Shown here one piece after another: positions 54,757 to 63,288 of a stretch of DNA of 64,000 bases. Below the pieces are notes generated by a model. The model saw only the letters and a program-made list of their open reading frames with translations. It had not been told where the DNA came from and did no database searches. How positions within the stretch are numbered: the first letter of the stretch is position 1; every line of letters starts with the position of its first letter. This DNA comes from Heligmosomoides polygyrus polygyrus (Eukaryota; Nematoda; Chromadorea; Rhabditida; Heligmosomidae), in assembly GCA_947396885.1 (NCBI GenBank), contig OX377206.1, positions 10,594,778-10,658,777 on the forward strand, in the 5' to 3' direction. Both the position numbers and the translations under genes were made by a program.

Positions 54757-55625
54757 TTAACTCGCCCAAATTTCGAATAGTGATCTGTGAAATGTGTGGG
54801 CGGGCGTTAGCATGCAAAGGAATCGGGCGTCTTCTGTTGACAGTGTTGGCTGAATTTGACGCATTTTTCGGTGCAGTTCGTCGATTTCCTTACAGTAGGA
54901 CTCTGCTGTTATCGCTTGGCCTGGTGCCAAAAAGCTGCAATGGATCACACCGGCCGCAGACCACCACACAGAGACCACTTTCCTTTTTTGGTGGAGATTC
55001 GCCTTTGAAAAATGCCTAGGGGATTCGTCAGCGTCCAACCACTGTCCGGAACGTTTCCGGTTATTATTCGGAATCCATTTTTCATCACAAGTGATGATTC
55101 GATCAGAAAACCGGTCAGTTTTGTTGCGTAAAAGTAGAGAAGGGACGCGTGTAGCGCAGTCGGAGGAGGCGCCGACTGTCGCCTGCACCCAATACCAGGT
55201 TCCTGGTTCGGATTTCCTGCCAGGCCAACCAAGCCTTCCATCCCTCCTGGGTCGCTGAATTGGTACCAGACTTGTCTGGGAAGGATAGAGCGCTGACTTG
55301 TTCATCGGCTGACCACCCCAAGTCATTTTATGGCCAAATATGCATTCAAGTCGCCTCCACGACATCCCGTAGAAGTAGAAAGCGTGGCGCATCCCAAAAT
55401 GGATTGATTAGCGCAGTCCTGTATCCTTTATTTATCCTTTAAAATTAGAGAAGAACAATTCTCGAAACGTGACAATTTTTGCCGCTCACTCAACTCGCGG
55501 GCACACACTTCTCGAGCTTTTTCGCCTTCCCAAGGCGTTTCAAAGCCTCACACTTGATTGATTTGTCGAGCTGTCTCGACTGCTGATTGTCCCAATTTGA
55601 AGTTAAAAGAAAATATCGTTTGAAA
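54757..55625 (-). pseudogene. mariner transposase relic split by the SINE
   Basis: Upstream of the SINE: LKRLGKAKKLEKCVPAS (a decayed WVPHEL signature). Downstream: LLLRNKTDRFSDRIITCDEKW with the first catalytic Asp, then VVSVWWSAAGVIHCSFLAP. The second Asp region (HDNARPH equivalent) is garbled to MLTPAHTFHRS and the third is not found. Dead. Confidence 0.85.
55143..55445 (+). repeat. tRNA-derived SINE, copy 7 (inside mariner)
   Basis: Bounded by the 8-bp direct repeat TAGAGAAG (55135-55142 and 55446-55453). TAGCGCAGTCGGAGGAGGCG and TTCCTGGTTCGGATTTCC are followed by the full body and a tail of ATCCTTTATTTATCCTTT. It gives the element's true borders: about 303 bp. Confidence 0.93.
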
Positions 55626-55942
55626 TTGCTCCTTCGACATACATCAATAAGCCCTTCAAGGACAGAAATATAAAAAACGTTGAAACACTAATAATTTAGT
55701 CAGATAGAGCTTAAAACTCTGTATAGAAAGTAGCATTATGCGCAGTTCAAGTTGAATTTCTACTTGATAATAGACGAATGAAAAAGAGTAACATAAAACG
55801 CTTAGGACTTTCCGAAGAACCTAATATAATCTGGCTCACGACAGAGATAAGACAAAACGTTACTAGAACAGTCTCCAAGAAAGCAAGAGCAGCCGGAACG
55901 TCGTAACTTATTGTAGACACAATTAGATGTGCTATCAGCGAA

Positions 55943-56240
55943 GGGAGCGCATGTAGCGCAGTCGGAGGAGGCGCCGGCTGTCGCCTGCACCCGATACCAG
56001 GTTCCTGGTTCGGATTTCCTGCCCAGGCCAACCAAGCCTTCCATCCCTCCGAGGTCGGTGAATTGGTACCAGACTTGTCTGGGAAGGATAAAGCGCTGAC
56101 TTGTTCATCGGCTGGCCACCGCAAGTCATTGTATGGCCAAATACGCATTCAAGCCGCCTCCACGACATCCAGTAGAAGTAGAATGCGTGGCGCATCCCAA
56201 AAGGGATTGAGTAACGCCGTCCTTTATCCTTTTACCCTTT
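55943..56240 (+). repeat. tRNA-derived SINE, copy 8
   Basis: Full length. TAGCGCAGTCGGAGGAGGCG, TTCCTGGTTCGGATTTCC, tail CTTTATCCTTTTACCCTTT. Highly similar to copy 7. Confidence 0.92.
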
Positions 56241-56429
56241 ACCAGAGATAGATTTACCACACGTAAAACTGTAAAGATTTATGTGAGTCGTGGAGGAAAA
56301 GAAAAAAGCCGACTCCCTGCATTGTAGCAGTTCTTTTTTTTTTGCGCTCTGGTGAAACAGAAGATTTCACCAAAGAGATATGTGCCCTCTGCAAACACAT
56401 TTGAATATGTTGTCCAAAGGCTAACTTAC

Positions 56430-56564
56430 CATTTTCGCCCCAGTCACGACCCCAGGTGTTGGCGTACAACCAGTATTTGATGCCACCTTCTTCTCCCCAT
56501 CCCAGCAACTTTGCACAGTGACCGTAGAGCTGCATAGAACGATATTCCTCGGTTCTGTAGATAC
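56430..56564 (-). CDS. Cathepsin B exon with catalytic His and Asn
   Basis: After TTGTTTCAG and before GTAAGTT. IYRTEEYRSMQLYGHCAKLL continues to GWGEEGGIKYWLYANTWGRD. It completes Gly with the previous exon and leaves one base. Confidence 0.93.
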
Positions 56565-59500
56565 CTGAAACAAGATTTGAGCTGAGAATTTGAACTGTTA
56601 GTGCCAGAATTGCCCAGATCGTGGACAATTTTAACACAGTTGTGGCTGTTCGACCAAATTCTGGAGTTCTTTGTATGAACACGGTCCTTCTGCCCTATAG
56701 AAACCGACGTCAACATATTAGCACCAGAAATGATGAGTTCATAGAGAAGGGCACGACTTCGGGAAAAGAAGGCCAAATTAGCCATTGAGATGCGTCATGA
56801 TATTATTTTTTGCGATGTTTCACTGTGCATTTCCGTTGAGCCTGACATTGAAAAAAGTCCAGAAGGTTTCTTTGAAAACAAAGCAGGGTGTAACTATTCC
56901 CGCAAGAGGGCAGTATGAAATCAGAGGAAGATTTATCTGAACGTTAGAACTTAATTCATCCGAAGACCAACACAAAATTATGCCTGTTAATCTAAAGAAA
57001 ATATTTCCCTCAAAACTTAATAAAGCATTGATACCAAGACTACTAGAATTTGAGGCGAACTGGAGTCATTGTAGGTCCAAAATATCATCTCCTACACCAA
57101 AGTTCACCATGCATGTACCCTAGATGGTGTTCAACGTGGTCTGAAATGAGACGTGGAGAGCAACTTGTGAGACCATGACAAAAGGATTTTGGCTAGTTCA
57201 ACAACCAGGAAGGCTTTCGTGTGCATCCGAACCAAGCTTTTAGATCATTCTCGAACCTCTCCCAGGCCAATGAATTTTTTTCCGGTGTCCGCATTTGCAT
57301 TTACAAAGCCCTGAACGACCGTGATGACGTTCTTCATGTCCTTCGAGCGAGGAGGATCCATTGGAGCACACTGGCACGCGACAGGGACGAATGGAGACGC
57401 TGCTGGCGCCCGCTCGAGCGTCGATGACCAACGGGACGACAGATGATACAGCTGATACAGGTCTGCATTTGAGCAGTCACATGTGGCTCATATGTAATTC
57501 CATAATGTCACTTGAATATTATAATATTTGAATACTAAAAAATTCCTCATGGATCTTTAGAAAACGCTTTAAATTGACAAATTACTCCATTTTTTATAAG
57601 TAGTCATAAAAGGGCGGGCGTAGCGCAGTCGGAGGAGATGCCGGCGGATCTATCCTAGTCCGGGGGGGGGGGGCACATAACTAGAAATTAGGTTGCAAAA
57701 TGAATTGAAACTTACCGAGCGGCTCCTAGCGAACAAGCTGCAACCTAAAATAAACCGAAAACGAGCGGACAAACGAAAAAAAAAATAAAAAAATTGCCAC
57801 GGTTTACAACCGTGTCGGCGGACAAAGAGCGGCGGAATGGAGGCATGCCGCGTGCTATCCCCCGGCTGACATGTTATAACAAGGATCTAACATGATGGGG
57901 AGGGCGCATGAAGCCGCATGCCGCGTGACATGTTATAACCAGTATTTAACATGGTGAGGAGGGCACACAATTTTGCCGGCTTATGTATTTTTTTCGTTTT
58001 TTTTTCTTCACTTTCTTTTCTTGTTTAGGTCCCATGTTGTCTGTAGGAGCCGCACGGTAAGTCTCAAGTGGATTTGTTACATATAATACCTTTTAGTTAT
58101 GTGGCCCCCCGGACTAGGATAGATCCGATGCCGGCTGTTGCGTGCACCCGATACCAGGTTATGGTTCGGAATTCCTGCCCAGGCCAACCAAGCCTTCCAT
58201 CCTTTCGGAGTCGGTGAGATTGCACCAGGGCCCGGATTCATGAACGATTCACCGGCGGGTAAGTGCAAAATTTACCCCCACTCCCCACTTACGCACGATT
58301 CATGAATGCGCGGCGGGAAAAATCCGATGTAAGTGTCGAGGTAAATGCTACCCCGTAAGCGCGTCGGGGAACATTTACCTCCAAGGCGAGGGTTTTGCTC
58401 CGCGGCCAACTTCTGACCCAATGCATGCCTCCGCTGGCCCTTAGCCAGCTCTGAGCTGGCCGCCAACCGCAAATTTAAGGCCTGGCAGGGGCGCCTAGTT
58501 GCCGTCGCCATGCGCACGTCTTACGCCGCACTTCGGTGAGTTGTTTTACCTTTTGTTTTTCTCTAATAGGCTTACATTCCATGATTTTTTGGGCTCTGTG
58601 GACCATGGCGGCCCACAATGCCACTTATTTTTAAGTGAATTGCTTCCTTTAGTGGCATTGTGGGTCGGCTTGGGCCACCATGAGCCTAGTCCACCACGCA
58701 AGTCGTAAATTACGATTTGCGTGGTGGACTAGGCTCATGGTGGCCCAAGCCGATCGTAATTCTACTGTGGTGGATGGCACCTATTATTAGTCATGTAGGC
58801 AAACATTTACCATTGTTTCTGTACTTCCTGCATTGCTACTAGTTTCCACTCCTCTCCCTCCCTACCCCCTCCCCCTCGCCCAACCCCCACATTTCACATT
58901 TCATTTCCCCTAAATACGATGCTGCTAGCGTCGGTGCCAGCGACGTCCTAGCAGCAACTGTGACTGCTTGGTTTCGCTGTTAGCTGATGCCAGCGGGCCA
59001 GCGGAGGCATGCACATTGGGTCAGAAATTGGCCGCGGAGCAAAACCCTCGCCTTGGCCGTCATGAATCAGAAAACGGAGGTAAGTTCGGGGGAAGTGGCG
59101 GGTAAATGGCCGTCGAGGTAAGTGGGTGTAGAATTTACCTTCGGCCGCGTTCATGAATCCGGCCCCAGACTTGTCTTGGAAAGATAAGGCGCTCACTTGT
59201 TCATCGGCTGGCTACTCCAAGTCATTGTATATATGACCATATACGCATTCAAATAATCTCCTCGACATCCCGTAGAATAATCTAATCTCCTCGACATCCC
59301 GTTGGCACGTCCTTTGAGTCCCAGGCACGTCATGCGACGTATTCCGCATGTCTTCCGAATCCCCTGACACGTAGAAGACGTCCGGGTATTTTCCGCTATT
59401 TTCGCGCCCCATAACTTGACCACTATGGACTGATGGTAATCGATACTTCAAAAATGAATTTCAGATTCGTGTTGAGCGTCCTCGACTACCTCCAGAGCTA

Positions 59501-61469
59501 AAGTTTTGAACCGCCTAGACGACATCCACAAAAAATCGATAGCTTGATCAATGTCGATTGATGGCGATCGATACTTCAAAAACGAACTTCAGATTCGTGT
59601 TGAGCGACCTCGATTGCCCCAGGTCCAAAGTTCCCAGATAGGGAGAAGACGTCTGGATATTTTTCGCTATTTTCCCGCACCGTAATTTGATCAATATCGA
59701 TTGATGGCGATCGATACTTCAAAAACAAACTTCAGATTCGTGTTCATCGACCTCGATTGCCCCGGGGCCGAAGTTCCCAGGCAGGGAGAAGACGTCTGGG
59801 TATTTTTCGCTATTTCCGTGTCGTAATTTTTCCCCCTATTTTCCCCCCGAATTCCCCGCTCCCATTTTGTAATTTCTGCGGCGGCGCCGGTCGATAGTAT
59901 GACTCATCGCTTAGCGCGTTATTATTGAGTATGATTTATTTATTTATTTACATTTATATTTCATGCAAGCAAGGAGAGCGTTCAATCAGTGTTCATTCGG
60001 ACATCCTCTTGAATGCGGTGCTCATCCGAATTGGTAGACTGATGCAGATGTCAAGTCTTATTCTTTATTTCGCGTAGCGTTAGATACGGTTTGTTTCAAT
60101 CCTTTAATTATTTTGAAATGCCTCACCTGAACTATAATGTTGAAAATCCTCGTACAGTGTGAAACACGCAAGTACTGGCCCGTACGTTAACAGCTCCCGT
60201 TGTATCAAATTGGTGTAGTTTCCTGGAGTAGTTCCAAAACCTTTAAATGGATTAGTAGACGAAGCGTGTTCCGAGAATAATTGGCTCAATTCAGTTTCAT
60301 ACTGTAGCAAGCAGTGGTTGAATAATACTATTTTTAGTGTAGTAAATCGTTCGGCATGGAAAAGCATTGGAATGCGAGAAAAGTTCTGTCAGTTTTCACT
60401 ATTTATAAATGGAAAGTCATAACTCACTCAGATGCAGCATTGGCACTTTATATCTTTAAAAAAATCTGTTTATACATCTCTAGCAGTGCAGTACATATTT
60501 ATTGATTGCACTGTCGGTACATGTCGCGAAGACGAACCGCAGGGGCGTGGGAACGCGCCCTTGCTCCTACCGTTCCCGCGGCACCCAATCACATACGTGC
60601 CCAGCCGCCAAGGCAGGGCGCGTGTTTGGCTGCACAATTACGGCAGGAGCAATAGCGCGTTCTCGCACCGCCGCTGCGCGTTCCCGAAGCTCCTGCGGTG
60701 CATCTTCGCGACATGTACTGCACCGTCTTGAAATTCTGACGAATTCCATCCTTTTTCCAAGCGATAGAAGACAGAGTGGACGTGGGATTGGATAAAGTGC
60801 ATTCTTTGCTTTCTTTTCTCTTTTTTATGTATACAGATGTTTATGTATACATGCTATGTATTTTGTATGAAAGAAAGCTGCCAATGGGGCTAGATTTGAT
60901 AACTAAATGCATGGGGTGACAGGGTCGATCTTTAGTTCATGGTTAATTCAGTTTTTCAAACACGGTAGCAGGAAGGTGGGAAGATGGGTCATCATACAAA
61001 AAACGTAACTCCACAGCCAGTCACACCTAAAGCATAATGATTTCAAAGAGGCAAAAACTGACAGAACTTTCTCTTCAACATAATGATTCCATTCCCTACA
61101 CAAAGATAGTTGCGAAAATTCTTGTAAGCCAAAACCGCACAAATTTGATGAAAGAATCGCTCACCTTTAGTCAGCTTATTAAGTGTCGATTTAATCACCG
61201 GAGTGAATTCGGAGCTTCCGTTGACGGCTCTCAACCAGTAGGCTTTTCTAGCTGTAAACGACAACTTTGAATCTGATCCCTATCCAAGGCGATCGTGTGC
61301 GGATTACCTTGCACAATATCTTCGTCATATGAGCGATGATAAAGGCTCTGACATTGCCGCTCACACCGCGGTGTTCGATCCTTGTTGTAGAAAGATACTC
61401 CACACGGACTGCCACAGCTCGGCTCGAACACGTACGGCCGGCAGCCTTCATGAGATCCATAGGAACCAC
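56430..61469 (-). CDS. Cathepsin B-like cysteine protease, partial split gene
   Basis: Four minus-strand exons with consistent phases: 61469-61308, 61251-61165, 60222-60127 and 56564-56430. They encode the C-terminal half of a peptidase C1 (cathepsin B) protein: the occluding-loop region, the GPV ... YEDFQHYSSG segment, the catalytic His (GHCAKLLGWG) and Asn (ANTWGRDWGENG). The propeptide, the catalytic Cys exon and the last exon (C-terminus) were not found; the 5' part probably lies beyond 64000. Such enzymes digest protein in the gut lumen or lysosome. The loop lacks the paired His of mammalian cathepsin B. YWLYANTWGRDWGE differs at two positions from the recalled blood-feeder hemoglobinase motif. 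The missing last exon leaves open whether this copy is functional. Confidence 0.88.
56785..57220. other. Cathepsin B intron part, no element recognised
   Basis: AT-rich. No exon in frame with the flanking protease exons was found. Confidence 0.5.
57300..57440 (+). pseudogene. RTE LINE 3' terminal fragment
   Basis: KALNDRDDVLHVLRARRIHW then [16 protein letters not shown]: the same C-terminus as the relic at 26478. A dead-on-arrival 3' fragment inserted in the protease intron. Confidence 0.8.
57646..58126. mobile_element. G-tract TIR element with 9-bp target duplication
   Basis: 481 bp. GGATCTATCCTAGTCCGGGG at the left and its complement at the right, flanked by the perfect 9-bp repeat GATGCCGGC (57637-57645 and 58127-58135). 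A 9-bp duplication with GG-starting ends suggests a Mutator-like (MULE) MITE. Two internal copies of CATGCCGCGTG ... GACATGTTATAAC lie at 57844 and 57917. Confidence 0.88.
58230..59163. mobile_element. CAG-type palindromic element, large copy
   Basis: GGCCCGGATTCATGAACG at the left, CGTTCATGAATCCGGCCCC at the right, inserted at CCAG within the SINE. The interior has matching blocks (GGGTAAGTG, GCGGAGCAAAACCCTCG) in opposite orientation, and a tight palindrome CTAGTCCACCACGCAAGTCG at 58684-58740. Confidence 0.82.
59290..59940. repeat. Interspersed repeat with three ~140-bp tandem units
   Basis: GATGGNNATCGATACTTCAA recurs at 59423, 59563 and 59705, each followed by CAGATTCGTGTTGAGCG. The end GGCGCCGGTCGATAG is shared with 36.25 kb. 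No coding capacity. Confidence 0.7.
60127..60222 (-). CDS. Cathepsin B exon (GPV ... YEDF)
   Basis: After CTACTCCAG, before GTGAGG. NYTNLIQRELLTYGPVLAC then FTLYEDFQHYSSG, a conserved cathepsin B segment. Confidence 0.93.
60517..60719. mobile_element. Palindromic MITE with GGTACATGTCGCGAAG ends, copy 2
   Basis: GGTACATGTCGCGAAGACG and the complement of GTACATGTCGCGAAGATG. Inner GGGAACGCGCCCTTGCTCC pairs with GGAGCAATAGCGCGTTC. In the protease gene. Confidence 0.8.
61165..61251 (-). CDS. Cathepsin B exon (KAYWLRAVNGSS)
   Basis: After TCGTTTACAG, before GTGAGC. RKAYWLRAVNGSSEFTPVIK; leaves G, which joins GA of the next exon as Gly. The intron before it is only 56 nt, typical of nematodes. Confidence 0.85.
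61308..61469 (-). CDS. Cathepsin B exon (occluding-loop region)
   Basis: GGSYGSHEGCRPYVFEPSCG continues to SPCGVSFYNKD and TPRCERQCQSLYHRSYDED. Cys spacing matches cathepsin B. Acceptor CGCTCCAG, donor GTAATC. Confidence 0.9.
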
Positions 61470-61689
61470 CTGGAGCGATCTCATGTAAAATGGAATCTTC
61501 AATCTCAATTTATTACATACGGAACCACATGTAGGATTAAAAGAACCACAAAAGCCAAAGAAACATAGAACGCAACAGAACTGGCTACAATAGATCACAC
61601 TGCATTGCCACGATCTACAATAAGAGATTAATAAGAATAAAACACAACGGTAAGGAGAATGGCAGGAAGTTTTTATTGGAAACGACTAA

Positions 61690-62890
61690 ATTTCAACACT
61701 TCAGGTGCACAGATAAAACGCTTTTGAACTTTGCTAACCCGTCGGGGACTTGCATCTTTTTGCTCAGTTTGGAATACTCAGATCCGACTCTGAAAATGAA
61801 GAAGTGTCGCCTAAGCGTTGAACGTGGCTGTTTAAGCACCAGCATGTGTTCGAGTTCTCGCGTGCGTGAACATGCAAAGGTGAAGAATCTATTAGGATTT
61901 AAACCAACTGATGCTAACACTATTCTGTGTGCCATAATAAGATCATTTCTTCTCCTTCTGAGTTGAAGACTATCAAGATTTAAGATTTTATTTCTGATTA
62001 TACCGCGAGGCATACTACTGTAGGTGTATCCAAGAGCTCTAATGAATACTTTCCTTGTGAAATTATTTTGGACGTTCTCCAGCATACAATGTACGGCCTT
62101 CTTTCGTGGATAGAAAACGCATGTTCCGGATTCAAGAATTGGGCGAACAGAAATTTTATAGGCCTTAATGAGTAGGGAAGGATCACTTGAACCGCGGCCT
62201 TACTAGAAATGTGTTTGCAATGCTCCTCGAAGCTAAGTTTAGAATCGAGGAGAAAGCCAAGGTCCCTAATACAGTCGACACCTTCAAGAACAGTACCATT
62301 TATCTCGTAGGCGTGTCTGAGATTAGAGGGTCCCAGATGGAGCACCTTAGTTTTATTAACAGACAAAGGAAGCTTCCATAGGTTCGACCATAGAACCTCA
62401 TCTGTTACAGCTTGAATGCTAATAGAGTCATCCTCACACTCTGTAAACTACTAAAAACCTTCACGTCATCAGCAAACAACTTAAATGTAACTCCAATTCG
62501 TTCGATTTCCAGCGACAGATCATTTGCATAAATAGTGAATAATAAAGGTGGCAACACCCCACCTTGGGGCACACCACTACATAGGTGCACCTTTTATAGT
62601 AGATGGACAGCCATTAACCCTCACTTGAAAGGTGCGATTGTGAAGAAAACTTTCGATCCAAGCCAGTATTCGAGGACGTATTCTAATTTAATTTTAATAG
62701 TAGCAGTTTGTGAGAGACTCTATCAAATGCTTTTTCAAAGCGAAAGTAGACCACATCGATATAGCGCCCTCTATCAATATCCAAGGTCAAGACATCAAGA
62801 GATTCCAAAATCTGTGTTTCAGTTGATCTCCCTTTTCTGAAACCATATTGGCAGTGGGACAAAATACAATTAGATTCCAAATGAAACAAT
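61690..62890 (-). pseudogene. CR1-like LINE reverse-transcriptase relic
   Basis: On the minus strand, in order: CQYGFRKGRSTETQILES and VVYFRFEKAFDRVSHKLL (62889), CSGVPQGGVLPPLLFTIYAND with the catalytic FADDVKVF (62590), KTKVLHLGPSN and LGFLLDSKLSFEEHC (62366), then an intact C-terminal 130 codons to 61693. Frameshifts separate the blocks and the 5' half is missing. It is a different CR1 lineage from 42970, probably in an upstream intron of the protease. Confidence 0.88.
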
Positions 62891-62975
62891 TCAAATCAGT
62901 TTCTGTAAGCCTCAATTGGCTAGTGTCGAGGTTGTAAGCTGTCACAACGATGTTTTGTTGCGATCAAAACTTCTA

Positions 62976-63049
62976 GCGCCAGGCGGGACTCGAACCCGCA
63001 CCTCCCTCTGACCGGGCGGGAATGCTCTACGCCATTACACCACCGGCGC
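62976..63049 (-). tRNA. tRNA-like gene, 74 nt (possible tRNA-Thr(GGU) pseudogene)
   Basis: By hand it folds into a cloverleaf: acceptor GCGCCGG/CTGGCGC (7 pairs, one G-U), D-stem GTGT/GCAT, anticodon stem CCCGC/GAGGG (one G-A mismatch) with loop CCGGTCA, T-arm GCGGG/CCCGC with TTCGAGT. The would-be anticodon is GGT, but position 33 is C, not U, and the D-stem is weak. A pseudogene or mobile tRNA-derived unit is likelier than a working tRNA. Confidence 0.45.
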
Positions 63050-63051
63050 CG

Positions 63052-63120
63052 TTTGGTGTAATGGCGTAGAGCATTCCCGCCCGGTCAGAGGGAGGTGCGG
63101 GTTCGAGTCCCTCCTGGCAC
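63052..63120 (+). ncRNA. tRNA-like sequence, second arm of F3 (damaged)
   Basis: Same as the minus-strand copy from TGGTGTAATGGCGTAGAGC through GGTTCGAGTCC, but the 5' acceptor strand is lost (TTTGG) and the 3' strand reads CTGGCAC, so the acceptor cannot close. Confidence 0.5.
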
Positions 63121-63288
63121 TAGAAGTTTTGATCGCAACAAAACATCGTTGTGACAGATTTCAAATGATTAACAATACTGATTTTTAGAATTTTTTCGAA
63201 AAGTCTGCAAAAAACGAATTTGAATTGTACTTTAATCTTGATTTCCTGAGCTGAATGTTTTTATCTTCGTTTTTATAGTAGTGTATTA

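Larger units (their letters stand above)
54469..55824 (-). mobile_element. mariner element, decayed, interrupted by a SINE
   Basis: Ends TTAGGTTGTCCGGAAAG (left) and the complement of TTAGGTTCTTCGGAAAG (right), with TA at 54467-54468 and 55825-55826. Subtracting the 303-bp SINE and duplication leaves about 1.05 kb, shorter than a full mariner. The transposase is on the minus strand. Confidence 0.9.
57612..59290 (+). repeat. tRNA-derived SINE, copy 9, split by two elements
   Basis: SINE pieces at 57612-57645, 58127-58230 and 59164-59290 join to a near-complete copy. The last 24 bp (CTCCTCGACATCCCGT) are duplicated in tandem near 59270-59310. Confidence 0.85.
62939..63157. repeat. Head-to-head tRNA-like palindrome F3
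   Basis: An almost perfect inverted repeat of about 105 bp per arm with a roughly 10-bp centre (GCCGTTTGGT). The outer ends are CTGTCACAACGATG and its complement. Each arm is one tRNA-like unit followed by the same 3' flank (AAGTTTTGATCGCAAC). Confidence 0.9.

Noticed and set aside
62976..63049. Working tRNA-Thr gene
   Set aside because: The fold is good, but C at position 33, the G-A mismatch in the anticodon stem and the mobile-palindrome setting argue against function. Kept as tRNA-like only.
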